A DNA stretch of 58,103 nt, from the NCBI GenBank assembly GCA_023439835.1, contig JAEXUW010000015.1, positions 1-58,103 on the forward strand. Direction: 5' to 3'. This stretch comes from Bacillota bacterium (GTDB lineage Bacteria; Bacillota; Clostridia; Oscillospirales; Ruminococcaceae). Below are positions 8,574-17,249 of this stretch, piece by piece; the first letter of the stretch is position 1, and every line of letters starts with the position of its first letter. The translations under genes were made by a program, and so were the position numbers. The notes under the pieces were generated by a model. The model made no database searches, had not been told where the DNA came from, and was given only the letters and a program-made list of their open reading frames with translations.

Positions 8574-9176
8574 TTACTTTAGAAGTCCTTGCCATTTTGA
8601 GATGTTGCTTATTTTACAGCATATAGCATCAAACCTTATATTCTCTGAATTAATAATACGTGCATAGAGTTCAATTTTTTCTGGTTGACCTTGAAGTTCA
8701 GGTGATACAAAGCATGTTAAATAGCCAAGTTTTTTTATGAAGGAGTATGTTGTGTAATCTAATGGAAAGTCAGAAAAACAGTCCACCCATACCCATTTAA
8801 CCTTGTTTTTTAGTTTTTCAATGGTATAGATACCTTCATATTCAGAATATCTAAGCGCAATGTTTGTTTCACCCAAATCAGTAAGTAGCTTAATCATGGG
8901 GAACGAACAGTCTAGGAAAAAATAATTGTTCAAGCCGTATTTTTTCATTATGTCAATTACTTTATGTTCAATTCTTTCGCTCTTGACATTTAGAATCACC
9001 GTGCCATGATTGTAATTTTTTATATATTCTTCAAAATCTTCGCCGGGGACAAAAGGATCATGTTCCATATATATCCTGCCAGACAAATCATCTCTTAAAT
9101 CTATTTCCACACCAAATTCAAGGGGAACAGTACTAAGCAGTTGCAAAGTGTTAATTCTATGAGCAATAAACTCCAC
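8574..9176 (-). CDS. glycerophosphodiester phosphodiesterase-like protein
   Basis: A 200-aa protein with the front half of a GDPD/PI-PLC TIM barrel: AHR at 5-7, GVEIDLR (Glu and Asp of the metal site, near 22-28) and MEHD near 37-40. The canonical AHRG reads AHRI and the barrel is shorter than in normal GDPDs (about 240 aa), so its substrate may differ, for example a phosphodiester in the glycan made here. The start is GTG 9176; the gene begins 2 nt after the stop of the GT2 gene, indicating translational coupling. No signal peptide. Confidence 0.6.
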   Translation of the reverse strand: MEFIAHRINTLQLLSTVPLEFGVEIDLRDDLSGRIYMEHDPFVPGEDFEEYIKNYNHGTVILNVKSERIEHKVIDIMKKYGLNNYFFLDCSFPMIKLLTDLGETNIALRYSEYEGIYTIEKLKNKVKWVWVDCFSDFPLDYTTYSFIKKLGYLTCFVSPELQGQPEKIELYARIINSENIRFDAICCKISNISKWQGLLK

Positions 9177-9178
9177 TA

Positions 9179-9871
9179 TTAAACCACTTCCTTTTTCAGC
9201 TTAAATGAATAGTTGATTGTTCTTTTTATAAATTTCCACTTGCTTTTTAATCCCGTATTCCAATGGGATTGACCATGTATTCTCTTATTAAATAGCACAT
9301 TAAAGCGAATTATCTTTAACTTTTTAAGTTTTGCCATATATAGCGCATATAAATCTAAAGAGAAATCAAACGGGGTGTTTTCCCATTCATCAAAAAACTC
9401 TTTTGGGAAAAAATTAGGCTGAGCATTAATATCAAAAAGCATTGTTTTAAGAAGTATACTTTCAAAAACACTCATTCCAAAAGTGAATAAAGTGTCGATA
9501 AAAGGTCGATTTCTCCTTCTTCCTTTTACAAAAATTTTTTCTGAACTACTTGCTAAAATACGATAAGCTCTAAGAGTATCATAAACATCGGTCTGCATGT
9601 CTGCATGTGTCCATCCAATGTAATCGCCTGAAGCACAGCGAAGCCCTTGAACAATTCCGTACCCATATCCTTTGTTAACAGGAACATTGACCACTTTGAA
9701 AAAAAAGTATTTTTTTGCCATCTCTAGTAATACCGCAGCTGAATTGTCATTCGAGCCATTATTTACAATAATAACTTCCATATTAGGAATAATAAACTCA
9801 CTAAACCTAGCTAGAATTAGGGGTATATTTTTTTCTTCATTATAGCATGGAATAATTATGGAAAGTGTCAA
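9179..9871 (-). CDS. family 2 glycosyltransferase (DPM1/GtrB-like)
   Basis: Probably transfers an activated sugar to a lipid (polyprenyl phosphate) at the inner membrane face. Residues 1-110 are a GT-A fold: SIIIPCYNEEKNIP at the N-terminus, NNGSNDNS (nucleotide binding) and WTHADMQTD with the metal-binding acidic pair. There is no C-terminal membrane anchor, but the neighbouring GtrA could serve, as in serotype-conversion systems. The start is TTG 9871, 8 nt after GGAG, overlapping the GtrA stop (TTGA). 230 aa is typical of short GtrB-type enzymes. Confidence 0.85.
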   Translation of the reverse strand: MTLSIIIPCYNEEKNIPLILARFSEFIIPNMEVIIVNNGSNDNSAAVLLEMAKKYFFFKVVNVPVNKGYGYGIVQGLRCASGDYIGWTHADMQTDVYDTLRAYRILASSSEKIFVKGRRRNRPFIDTLFTFGMSVFESILLKTMLFDINAQPNFFPKEFFDEWENTPFDFSLDLYALYMAKLKKLKIIRFNVLFNKRIHGQSHWNTGLKSKWKFIKRTINYSFKLKKEVV

Positions 9872-10263
9872 TTTTCAATCTCCTTTATAAATACAAAGAA
9901 TTTTTGACCTAAAAAGTTTAATACTGTGCTGGTTCCCGTGGCAGCAAAAAACGCAAGAAGCTTTACATCTAATACAATAAAGGCAGCTTTATTGACAGCC
10001 GAGTTAATTATCGCTGTGAAGAAATACAGTACTGCATACTTCAATATTTCACAAAGAAGGAGCTTTTTGCTGTTAAAAGTCCAAAACTTATTTATTATAA
10101 AACCTACTATTGATCCAGCAATAAACGAGATTGCTTTAGAAACAAAAATGTCAAAGTTGGATGAAGTAAGAAACGTGTATAACAGATAATCTGTAATAAC
10201 GGCACTACCCCCGCCTATTAAAAATCTAAGTATCTCTTTTAAACAAAATTTATTATTCTGCAT
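9868..10263 (-). CDS. GtrA-family membrane protein
   Basis: A 131-aa protein with four predicted membrane helices and the GtrA pattern (FLIGGGSAVITDYLLY near the N-terminus; SFIAGSIVGFIINKFWTF in the middle). GtrA proteins are thought to flip undecaprenyl-phosphate sugars outward, or to assist a GtrB-type transferase. The gene overlaps both neighbours (11 nt into the HAD gene, 4 nt into GT2), which supports a GtrA-GtrB pair. Confidence 0.85.
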   Translation of the reverse strand: MQNNKFCLKEILRFLIGGGSAVITDYLLYTFLTSSNFDIFVSKAISFIAGSIVGFIINKFWTFNSKKLLLCEILKYAVLYFFTAIINSAVNKAAFIVLDVKLLAFFAATGTSTVLNFLGQKFFVFIKEIEN

Positions 10264-10957
10264 ATGAACAGCCCTTATAATGGTCTAGAATGTTTATTAG
10301 CTCATAAAAAGTATTAACTTTTTCACATATTAGAGAGGGGTCATTTGAATTTATTAATATAGGGTATATACCCATGTTTTTGGCGCCAAGAATATCTTTT
10401 TTATAGTCGTCTCCGATAAAAATACAGTCGGACGCACAAAGTTCTAATTTTTTTAAGCATAGCGCAAAAACTCTTTTGTCAGGTTTTTCTGCCCCGACCT
10501 CTTCACTAGTTACAATTGAATTAATTTTTTCGTGCAGGTTAAGACGCATCAATTTTCTATACTGTATCTGTACTGTTAGGTCTGTACAGATACATATTTT
10601 GATATTACTGTTTCGCAATTTATCAATGAAATCTTCAGCAGCAGGACGTAATTTCATTTTGGCTAAGAACTCATCCCAGTATGCGTTATATAAATTCAAA
10701 CCGTGCATTATTGGGTTAACCGACATAAGCTCAAGCATTTTTTGAAAATATAGAAGTCTGTTATGCGATGAAGCGCAATTTACTCCAAGCGTATTTTTCA
10801 CATATGCTTTAGCTTGTTCGTATGAATTAATAAATTCCGAACAAGACACACCAAGATGAACTTTAGCATATTGTTTTGAAGCTGACATTGCAGCTAGATG
10901 GCAAGTTTCATAATCGTATAAAGTATTGTCAAGGTCTAAAAGAATTCCCTTAATCAT
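10253..10957 (-). CDS. HAD-superfamily phosphatase (subfamily IA)
   Basis: A 234-aa haloacid-dehalogenase-type hydrolase, probably a sugar- or polyol-phosphate phosphatase. The four motifs are present: DLDNTLYD with Asp8/Asp10, CTDLT near 117, the Lys in GAEKPDKRVF, and GDDYKKD. The helical cap between residues 15 and 95 makes it a C1-cap enzyme. Its ATG overlaps the kinase-fusion stop by one base (TAATG), so the two are coupled. In this operon it would remove a phosphate at an intermediate step; the substrate is unknown. Confidence 0.75.
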   Translation of the reverse strand: MIKGILLDLDNTLYDYETCHLAAMSASKQYAKVHLGVSCSEFINSYEQAKAYVKNTLGVNCASSHNRLLYFQKMLELMSVNPIMHGLNLYNAYWDEFLAKMKLRPAAEDFIDKLRNSNIKICICTDLTVQIQYRKLMRLNLHEKINSIVTSEEVGAEKPDKRVFALCLKKLELCASDCIFIGDDYKKDILGAKNMGIYPILINSNDPSLICEKVNTFYELINILDHYKGCSYAE

Positions 10958-13041
10958 TATATGTCATCCTTCATTTTTTGAGAGATCATTACAAGGATAA
11001 AAAGTTGAATAATACCTTCCAAAACATCCTTGCTAACAATTTCTTCTGTTGTTATCTCATCAAGCTGGCTAATTACTTCTCTAGCTATATTATTAACATC
11101 AAAATTTTTCTCTTTCAGAGAGCGACCGTAAATAACTATAGTTTGCATACTTAAGTTTTCGCTGAAATCATAGTTTATAGAAACATCATAACTTTGCAAC
11201 TTATTTATTACAGCTTCTAAATCAACAGCAGAACTTATCGTAATCTTTACACTTAGGTCAAGATTGTATTTTTTAACATTGACATTTTGGGGGATCATAT
11301 CATCAAAATATTCAATTATTATATCTGCATAATTCCTTTGAGGAAGAATGTATTTTAAATAATCAGGTTTTCTGTCGTTTATTTGTTTAATTGTGTCTTC
11401 AATTGAATGCCCTCGCTTTTGTGAATCACGCTCAATTTTCCAGTATGTCTTAATTTTTTCATCGGTGTCCATGAAGATTTTCAAGTCAAGATTCTTTCTC
11501 ATTTGCGGCAAATAAAGCGAATGAAGTCCGCACACAACGATAAATTTATTCGGTTTAATCTTCTTAGGCGAAGTAAACTTACCAGTCTGATGATCATAAT
11601 CAGATCTTAATATTTTTTGTCCGATTCTTAGCTGACTAATGTCTTGAGCCTGTCTATATAAATAATTCGCCTTGGGATTTAAGTGAGTGAAAAATTCCCA
11701 ATTCTCTTCTCCCCTTTCCCACTTATGATCTCCATCACCTTCAATATTTAGAATATTCGGCATACCTAACGTATCGCTTATTATGGATAGAAGTGTGCTT
11801 TTCCCACTTGCGCTATCACCTGATATTCCTATTGTAAAGGGAAGATTTCGTCGTTTGTATAGAGAATTGCTATTGATTCCGACGATATACATTATATATA
11901 TTATGTAAAACATTACTCCGGTAAGCAATGTGAAACAGATGTCTGTTGCTGACGAATTCTTATATTTAATCATTTCCAATGACTGATCAATAAAGTAGAG
12001 GTCGGTATACTGTGTGTTATGAAAAAACATGAAGTAAATAATATATAAAAAATTCAAAACAAGATACAAAGTAATGTTAATATATTTGTTTGTAATTTCA
12101 CTGTTTACGAATATTACACAGCAAAAAGGAACAATCCAAACATACCAACCTGGCATCGGGGGAACAAATGCCAAAAAAACAGAAAAAGATATTCCACAAA
12201 AGCTCATAAGAAGATCCTTATTCATGCTCCTTTGTGAGAAAACTTTGAGGAATATTAGCAATATTGACACTATGGGAATACAAAGTTTTAGATTATCATA
12301 GTGAATAAATACCGTTGTAATAGCATTCTGCTCATTATTTAGCAGAACATTTTCGATAAAGCCTTTACTCATAAAAGGCAAACATAATATAATAATACTG
12401 AGCATCATAGAAAGTATGGTGACTAATGTTCTTTTAATCCCGTGTTTTTTACATATGTACATTAGGATTACCGGAACAACCGCTAGAATATGCTGCTTAG
12501 TCAGTATTGACAAAGAAAGAAATAATATGAATAAACTATAATGTCGTGGAATAGAGCTTGTTAGAAAATAAATTGAAATAACAAGAAAAACTATGGGAAT
12601 TAAATCCAATTGACCATGCATATATGTAGAGTACAAAATAATAGGTGATGAGAAATAAATAACCGCTAAAAAATTTTTTTGTTTAGGAAACATTTTAGTG
12701 ATTATATATAGGCCTATTAAATCAATAATCAGCAGAGGTAATTTAAACAGAACATTTCTAAGAAAAACACTGTTATGCGAAAGCAATGAAAACCAATAAC
12801 CTATACTTTCAATTAAGAGCATAGCCGGTGGGTAGGGGAATGAAGATATTAGATTGTTCTCATAATAATATTGATAAGGATTATGTCCATTAAAAAATTC
12901 GCCTATAAACGGATAGAACAACATATTTTGATAGTCAGACGAAAAAATACCGGCTAACAATATTTTTATAACCGATGTGATAATAACAAAAGCATAGATA
13001 CCGCTAATTTTGTTATGGCATTTAATTATACTTTTTTGCAT
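10957..13041 (-). CDS. polytopic membrane (GT-C-like) protein fused to a uridine-kinase-like P-loop domain
   Basis: A 694-aa two-part protein. Residues 1 to about 385 contain roughly ten membrane helices with a mannosyltransferase-like layout (FNGHNPYQYYYE in the first outer loop, PYPPAML, and PPMPGWYVWIVP later). From about residue 400 follows a phosphoribulokinase/uridine-kinase-type NTPase: GISGDSASGKST is the Walker A, then DGDHKWERGEENW, THLNPKANYLY, and YDHQTGKF. About 120 extra residues close the protein. The reading frame is continuous, with no stop or frameshift at the junction. A membrane transferase joined to a small-molecule kinase is an architecture I do not recognise. It could phosphorylate a sugar or lipid at the membrane and hand it on. 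Confidence 0.7.
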   Translation of the reverse strand: MQKSIIKCHNKISGIYAFVIITSVIKILLAGIFSSDYQNMLFYPFIGEFFNGHNPYQYYYENNLISSFPYPPAMLLIESIGYWFSLLSHNSVFLRNVLFKLPLLIIDLIGLYIITKMFPKQKNFLAVIYFSSPIILYSTYMHGQLDLIPIVFLVISIYFLTSSIPRHYSLFILFLSLSILTKQHILAVVPVILMYICKKHGIKRTLVTILSMMLSIIILCLPFMSKGFIENVLLNNEQNAITTVFIHYDNLKLCIPIVSILLIFLKVFSQRSMNKDLLMSFCGISFSVFLAFVPPMPGWYVWIVPFCCVIFVNSEITNKYINITLYLVLNFLYIIYFMFFHNTQYTDLYFIDQSLEMIKYKNSSATDICFTLLTGVMFYIIYIMYIVGINSNSLYKRRNLPFTIGISGDSASGKSTLLSIISDTLGMPNILNIEGDGDHKWERGEENWEFFTHLNPKANYLYRQAQDISQLRIGQKILRSDYDHQTGKFTSPKKIKPNKFIVVCGLHSLYLPQMRKNLDLKIFMDTDEKIKTYWKIERDSQKRGHSIEDTIKQINDRKPDYLKYILPQRNYADIIIEYFDDMIPQNVNVKKYNLDLSVKITISSAVDLEAVINKLQSYDVSINYDFSENLSMQTIVIYGRSLKEKNFDVNNIAREVISQLDEITTEEIVSKDVLEGIIQLFILVMISQKMKDDI

Positions 13042-13854
13042 TCAGTTATCTCCTAAAAAAAATTTGCTATTAACAAAGCTCCCCCAATACTCAATAGTTC
13101 TTTGATAATTTTCATATTCATCGGGAGTTCCCCATCCGAGATACTTATCTACGTTAAAAACTCTAGTAATATATCCCATTTCAACTGTATATTTGAGGAC
13201 GTTGTCCACATAAAATTCGTTATTAACTCTGTCGTTCAAACTAATCATTTTTTTTGCAGCTGAAAAAAACATTTCAGCTTTCTTAAACCAAAATGTTGCT
13301 GTTATGGCATGGTCATGCATAGGTGTATCTGAAATAGCTTTTTTTACAGATACTCTTTTTACCGAATTATCGTAATCAGAGGCAAGCCAACCGTAGGCGT
13401 TAGGATTATATAATACGCGTTCATCATTTTTAAATGTGAATGCAATAACATCACTGGAACATGTAATCTCATTAAACTTTTGTTCATTATATATCATGCC
13501 ACTATCACACGCTGCAATTATTAAAGGGGCTGAAGTATCAATATGTTCCTCAGACAATAAACAGGTACATGCCTGCCCTTCGGTAAGCTTGTTGATTGTA
13601 ATGAATTTAGCATTCGGATAAAATTCGTTAATGCGATTCTCAACTCCATCTTTTTTGTGAAAATCTCTATCTAAAAAAAATATATTGCTACCATCTGAAT
13701 TAACAAAAGGGAGATCTTTTACGGCACATACAACCATGGGAATGAGCTTGCCCGTTCTTCTGTCGTATGTTGGAATGGAGGGCTTTCCTGTTGAGTATCC
13801 CTTTTCGGAGAATCGTTTTCCTTCACCAGCCATAGGTATTATTATATTAGTCAT
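13042..13854 (-). CDS. sugar-phosphate nucleotidyltransferase-like protein (second of two)
   Basis: A 270-aa GT-A/NTP_transferase protein that should activate a sugar or polyol phosphate. The N-terminus IIIPMAGEGKRFSEKGY-GKP is the nucleotide-binding signature (G-x-G-x-R, then K). AACDSGM near residue 110 supplies a metal-binding Asp. DKYLGWGTPDEYENY near the C-terminus is a characteristic closing motif. The ATG at 13854 follows AAGGAG and overlaps the previous gene by 8 nt. The next gene starts 1 nt after its stop. It is clearly a diverged relative of the neighbouring nucleotidyltransferase. Confidence 0.75.
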   Translation of the reverse strand: MTNIIIPMAGEGKRFSEKGYSTGKPSIPTYDRRTGKLIPMVVCAVKDLPFVNSDGSNIFFLDRDFHKKDGVENRINEFYPNAKFITINKLTEGQACTCLLSEEHIDTSAPLIIAACDSGMIYNEQKFNEITCSSDVIAFTFKNDERVLYNPNAYGWLASDYDNSVKRVSVKKAISDTPMHDHAITATFWFKKAEMFFSAAKKMISLNDRVNNEFYVDNVLKYTVEMGYITRVFNVDKYLGWGTPDEYENYQRTIEYWGSFVNSKFFLGDN

Positions 13855-14629
13855 TAGCAAAACTCCTTACTAGATCAGTCCAAAAAAGATAAGCTTCTAA
13901 ATCTTCAGGGGTGCCCCATTGACAAAACTTATCAACATTGGAGGGCACCCATACTGTTCCGCCGTCTTTAACTATAAAATTATATATTAAGCTAGTATAA
14001 TACTCACCATTAATTTCATTACCTGATTGGATTAATTCCTTGCTGTATTTCTTTAATGTTTTACCTGAATTGAAGTAATATGTACCAGGAGAATGGAACG
14101 CCTTTGTTTTATCATTCTCAAAAGAGTATTTTTCCCGAATTTCAATTAGATTTTGGTTATTGTCAATAAGACACGACGCATATAAATTATTTTTAACTAA
14201 CAAATGCGGATGAAAACCTGAGTAACATGGTATGCACCCGTCACATTTTCTTTGGGTTACCTCATTGAGAAAATTCATATAATCCCATGACATATAAAAA
14301 TCACAATAATTCACAATACACGGCTCATCGTCAGAAATATCGGTTTCAGCCCTCATAACATCCCAAACAGGCCCCTTTTTAATCCAGTCATCAATTGCAT
14401 ATATTTTCACAGAAGGAGCGATGTTTTTCAAATAATGATACATTCCATTGACTGAGTCAAGATGATGTTTTCGACAAACAAACAAAAAGCTATCATCCTT
14501 ATCAAACATACCTTTAACTATCCATTCAATCATTGGAGTTCCTTGAATTTTTATTAATGGCTTAAGTTCTTGATATCCTGCTGCAACAAACCGAGAACCA
14601 AATCCTGTCATGGGAATTATTATATTCAT
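13847..14629 (-). CDS. sugar-phosphate nucleotidyltransferase-like protein (first of two)
   Basis: A 260-aa NTP_transferase-fold protein. MNIIIPMTGFGSRFVAAGY-LKPLIKI is the signature loop (Arg of GSR and Lys of LKP). VNYCDFYMSWDY holds the acidic metal site, and VDKFCQWGTPEDLEAY closes the fold. It lacks the left-handed beta-helix of bifunctional GlmU-type enzymes. The ATG 14629 follows AGGTGAGGA; a longer frame extends upstream into the aldolase gene but has no ribosome site. Two nucleotidyltransferases in one operon suggest two activated building blocks or a heteromer. Confidence 0.75.
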   Translation of the reverse strand: MNIIIPMTGFGSRFVAAGYQELKPLIKIQGTPMIEWIVKGMFDKDDSFLFVCRKHHLDSVNGMYHYLKNIAPSVKIYAIDDWIKKGPVWDVMRAETDISDDEPCIVNYCDFYMSWDYMNFLNEVTQRKCDGCIPCYSGFHPHLLVKNNLYASCLIDNNQNLIEIREKYSFENDKTKAFHSPGTYYFNSGKTLKKYSKELIQSGNEINGEYYTSLIYNFIVKDGGTVWVPSNVDKFCQWGTPEDLEAYLFWTDLVRSFAND

Positions 14630-14639
14630 TAAAAAATCC

Positions 14640-15677
14640 TCACCTACTATCCTGTCTATATTTTTCAGCTTCCCAATTTTGCAAATAAAATTGTTCATCT
14701 TTATCAAGTAAAACAACGTTTGAAGTAATATTTAGCAAGAAAATCTGTGCAGAAAAGCTCAAAACACTTTCAACTTCATAGGCTTTTTTATTTGAGCTTG
14801 CAATTATATATAAATTATCATTGATAATTATGATTCTAGGCATTCCAAATGTATCGATATGATTTTTAAATTTCTGAAAGTTAATGTCACCTACAGATAC
14901 ATAAGCATTGGTTCCGCAATAAACAATACAATCAGGGCAAAAATTATAATCCCATATTTGGAAATTATTTTTTATAAGGGCCTGAGATATATGTGTATTC
15001 TCTGTAATATGAACAACACCGCAAAAAGATGAGCTAAGTTTTTTTATCATATCATAAATTAGTGAAATATTGCGATATTTCTGATTATTTATTTTTAGAA
15101 ACTCAGCGGCTTTATCAACTGTAGAATTTGTAACATCAATAACATGGCTAACGGAATCGCCGGTTACAATTAACCCATGGTTTTGCAAGAAAATCAGATT
15201 TGACGCCGAGCCAGATGTTTTTGCAAATAAAAGCTCAGCCAGCAAAATGCCAGGTGTTTGATAATCAATTATTATGCTATCTGGGAACAATTCATTAATT
15301 ATGTTGACATAATTATCTCTGGTTAATATTGCATTTATTAAAGTCGGATGTGTATGCAAAGTTACTTTTTGGGTCATCGAATGTAGAAAAGTTTCAATAG
15401 AAGGTTTTTCTCCCGCAATGAATGAGCTGGCTATTAAGTCCTTTTCACATTCTTTTAAGTCGTTATTATTGGGATTAAGTTTGAAAAAGTCGGCTATTTT
15501 CTTGTAATTAACTTTTGACCAACCTTTTTCAGTGCTTACCTCAGATAATTGATAGCCAGACGCTTTCACATACATTTCATGGTCGTTGATTTTCACTGAT
15601 GAGTTACCACCGCCTGCTTGAACCCAATCGGCTCGTGTTCCCGCAAGAGTGGATAATTTAATAAAATCACTAATCAT
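14640..15677 (-). CDS. class II aldolase/adducin-family protein
   Basis: First gene of the glycan operon, 345 aa. The N-terminal 200 residues are a class II aldolase/epimerase fold: GGGNSSVK near 25-32 (phosphate binding), KASGYQL, a catalytic-type Glu in PSIETFLH, the zinc pair HTHP near 105, and the third zinc His in LQNHGL. The C-terminal 120 residues form a separate domain seen in long RhaD-type proteins but without their dehydrogenase. It may cleave or form a C-C bond, or epimerise a sugar phosphate. The start is ATG 15677 after GGAG; a TTG 12 nt upstream lies in the ribosome site. Exact reaction unknown. Confidence 0.7.
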   Translation of the reverse strand: MISDFIKLSTLAGTRADWVQAGGGNSSVKINDHEMYVKASGYQLSEVSTEKGWSKVNYKKIADFFKLNPNNNDLKECEKDLIASSFIAGEKPSIETFLHSMTQKVTLHTHPTLINAILTRDNYVNIINELFPDSIIIDYQTPGILLAELLFAKTSGSASNLIFLQNHGLIVTGDSVSHVIDVTNSTVDKAAEFLKINNQKYRNISLIYDMIKKLSSSFCGVVHITENTHISQALIKNNFQIWDYNFCPDCIVYCGTNAYVSVGDINFQKFKNHIDTFGMPRIIIINDNLYIIASSNKKAYEVESVLSFSAQIFLLNITSNVVLLDKDEQFYLQNWEAEKYRQDSR

Positions 15678-15760
15678 TGCTATCTCCAATTACCAATATT
15701 TTGCTTTTAATATTATTAGCATGAATACAAAGTATATTCTAATAATAAATTAATACAATC

Positions 15761-15789
15761 ATTATATCATTTTTTTCTTTAGATATCAA
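15761..15789 (-). promoter_or_regulatory. promoter of the glycan operon
   Basis: On the minus strand, TTGATA (15784-15789) is followed after exactly 17 nt by TATAAT (15761-15766). No other strong promoter was noticed between here and 6306, and all eight downstream junctions are short or overlapping, so the nine genes are probably one transcript. Confidence 0.7.
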
Positions 15790-15847
15790 TACACACTTAA
15801 TCAGATCTCCAAATAAATACATATAAAAGCACGCACCTAATCTAAAG

Positions 15848-15880
15848 CCCCTTCACTCTTTAATAAGTGAAGGGGTTGTT
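15848..15880 (-). terminator. terminator after the zinc-ribbon gene
   Basis: CCCCTTCACT (15848-15857) pairs with AGTGAAGGGG (15866-15875). On the minus strand the hairpin lies directly after the stop at 15881. The T-run is short, so efficiency is uncertain. It insulates the glycan operon from its upstream neighbour. Confidence 0.65.
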
Positions 15881-17110
15881 TTAATCATCAGTCTTTAATT
15901 CGCCGTACATTTTTTCGGTATAAGCGAGGAAAGTTTCAAGGTCATCGATTGAGGCGTTATTCGTTTTGATATTATTTTTTAGTCTGAAAAGGTATTCAGA
16001 CCAGTCATGAAACTCATCCTTAGGAATAGTTTTCCCGATTTTGCTGTATAGGCTAAGATACATATCCTCACTTTTCTTGTCGATTTCATCTTCGACGCTT
16101 ACTTCAATTGCCTTGCCTGTTTCGGCTTCCTCACGGCAGGACATGCCGGTTGATTTAACGCGGTTACATAGCTTTCCGGTGTAATAAATATCCCTTATAA
16201 AATATCTTGAACAGCCCGTGCATCTTAAAAGCATCAGTCCGCTGTCAAGCATTTTTTCAAATTCAAGGTCAATAATTGCCTTAAAGCTGTTTGGAAGATA
16301 AATAACGTCGTCAAGGCTTCTCATATTTTCAATAGCGGCATACATTTCAAAATCGGGTGGACGGGTCATCTCACGAATATAATCAAATGCATCAAGCGCA
16401 TAGCTGTCACGAATTACATCGTTTATTCTAACCTTTGGCATGTCAGAAGCTTTAGAGAGCTTTTCTGATAGTCGCTTATATATATCCTTTGAAGCCTTTT
16501 GAATAATAAACACTGAGTTTGGCATCTGTGTCGGGCTGAAACGTGATACAGCAGAAAGCTGGTCAGAAGGGTAGCCAGTTTCCTTTGCGACGACAGAATA
16601 GGCTAAGTCAAAGTATTTGCATCTTGCACGACATTCGGCGGGTGAGCAAGGTTCACCCTCAAAAACAAAAGCAGTTTTTGACCTTGAATACTCCTGAATT
16701 CTGATAAGGTTGACCCATTGATTTATTGCTCGGTTTGTTTTATATTCTGATATTCTGGTGAAAATCGCTTTTTCATATGAGTTTGAAAAGGAAATGCATC
16801 TTGACCATAATGCTTCAAGACTGATTCCTTCATGGCGGCAAATATGCTCAATGATACAGTCAAGGACTATATCATTAAAGTCTGAGCTGTTCATTGCCTC
16901 AAAATACGGGTGGCTTTTTGATGCAAGATTTCGCAGAATGACAGACTGTTCGACTGAAAAGTTACCATTTTTGCTTGCTTGCTTTCCAAGTGCTATTGAC
17001 TGCTCATAAAAATATGAAAAGTCAAACTCAATAAAATGCAAAAGCGTTTTTGCAAGCTCAAGCTTAAAAACGCTGTTGCTGTATTTTGTTATAAAGCTAA
17101 AACTCGCCAC
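15881..17110 (-). CDS. uncharacterised protein with C-terminal zinc ribbon (DUF6076-like)
   Basis: A 409-aa soluble, mainly helical protein. Around residues 290-320 it has a Cys cluster: CTGCSRYFI, then CNR, then SC, resembling the CGNR-type zinc finger of RNA- or DNA-binding proteins. Another Cys group (CSPAECRARCKY) lies near 150. The general look fits the Firmicutes family DUF6076, but I assign this from memory only. The start is GTG 17110 after AGAGGTG. It is monocistronic, and the neighbours give no functional hint. Confidence 0.5.
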   Translation of the reverse strand: MASFSFITKYSNSVFKLELAKTLLHFIEFDFSYFYEQSIALGKQASKNGNFSVEQSVILRNLASKSHPYFEAMNSSDFNDIVLDCIIEHICRHEGISLEALWSRCISFSNSYEKAIFTRISEYKTNRAINQWVNLIRIQEYSRSKTAFVFEGEPCSPAECRARCKYFDLAYSVVAKETGYPSDQLSAVSRFSPTQMPNSVFIIQKASKDIYKRLSEKLSKASDMPKVRINDVIRDSYALDAFDYIREMTRPPDFEMYAAIENMRSLDDVIYLPNSFKAIIDLEFEKMLDSGLMLLRCTGCSRYFIRDIYYTGKLCNRVKSTGMSCREEAETGKAIEVSVEDEIDKKSEDMYLSLYSKIGKTIPKDEFHDWSEYLFRLKNNIKTNNASIDDLETFLAYTEKMYGELKTDD

Positions 17111-17249
17111 AATTACACCTCTAATTAATTAAACTGCCAATATATATGATAACATATCAGCGGCGTTTATTCAACAAAGAATAAAAATTTTGTTTTCAAA
17201 TAAATAAAAGCGGAAGCCGTAGCATCCGCCTTTTATTATTATATCAAAA

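Noticed and set aside
6306..15677. Antiphage defence island or secondary-metabolite cluster
   Set aside because: No nuclease, helicase, toxin, NRPS/PKS or RiPP enzyme is present; all recognisable families belong to glycan assembly.
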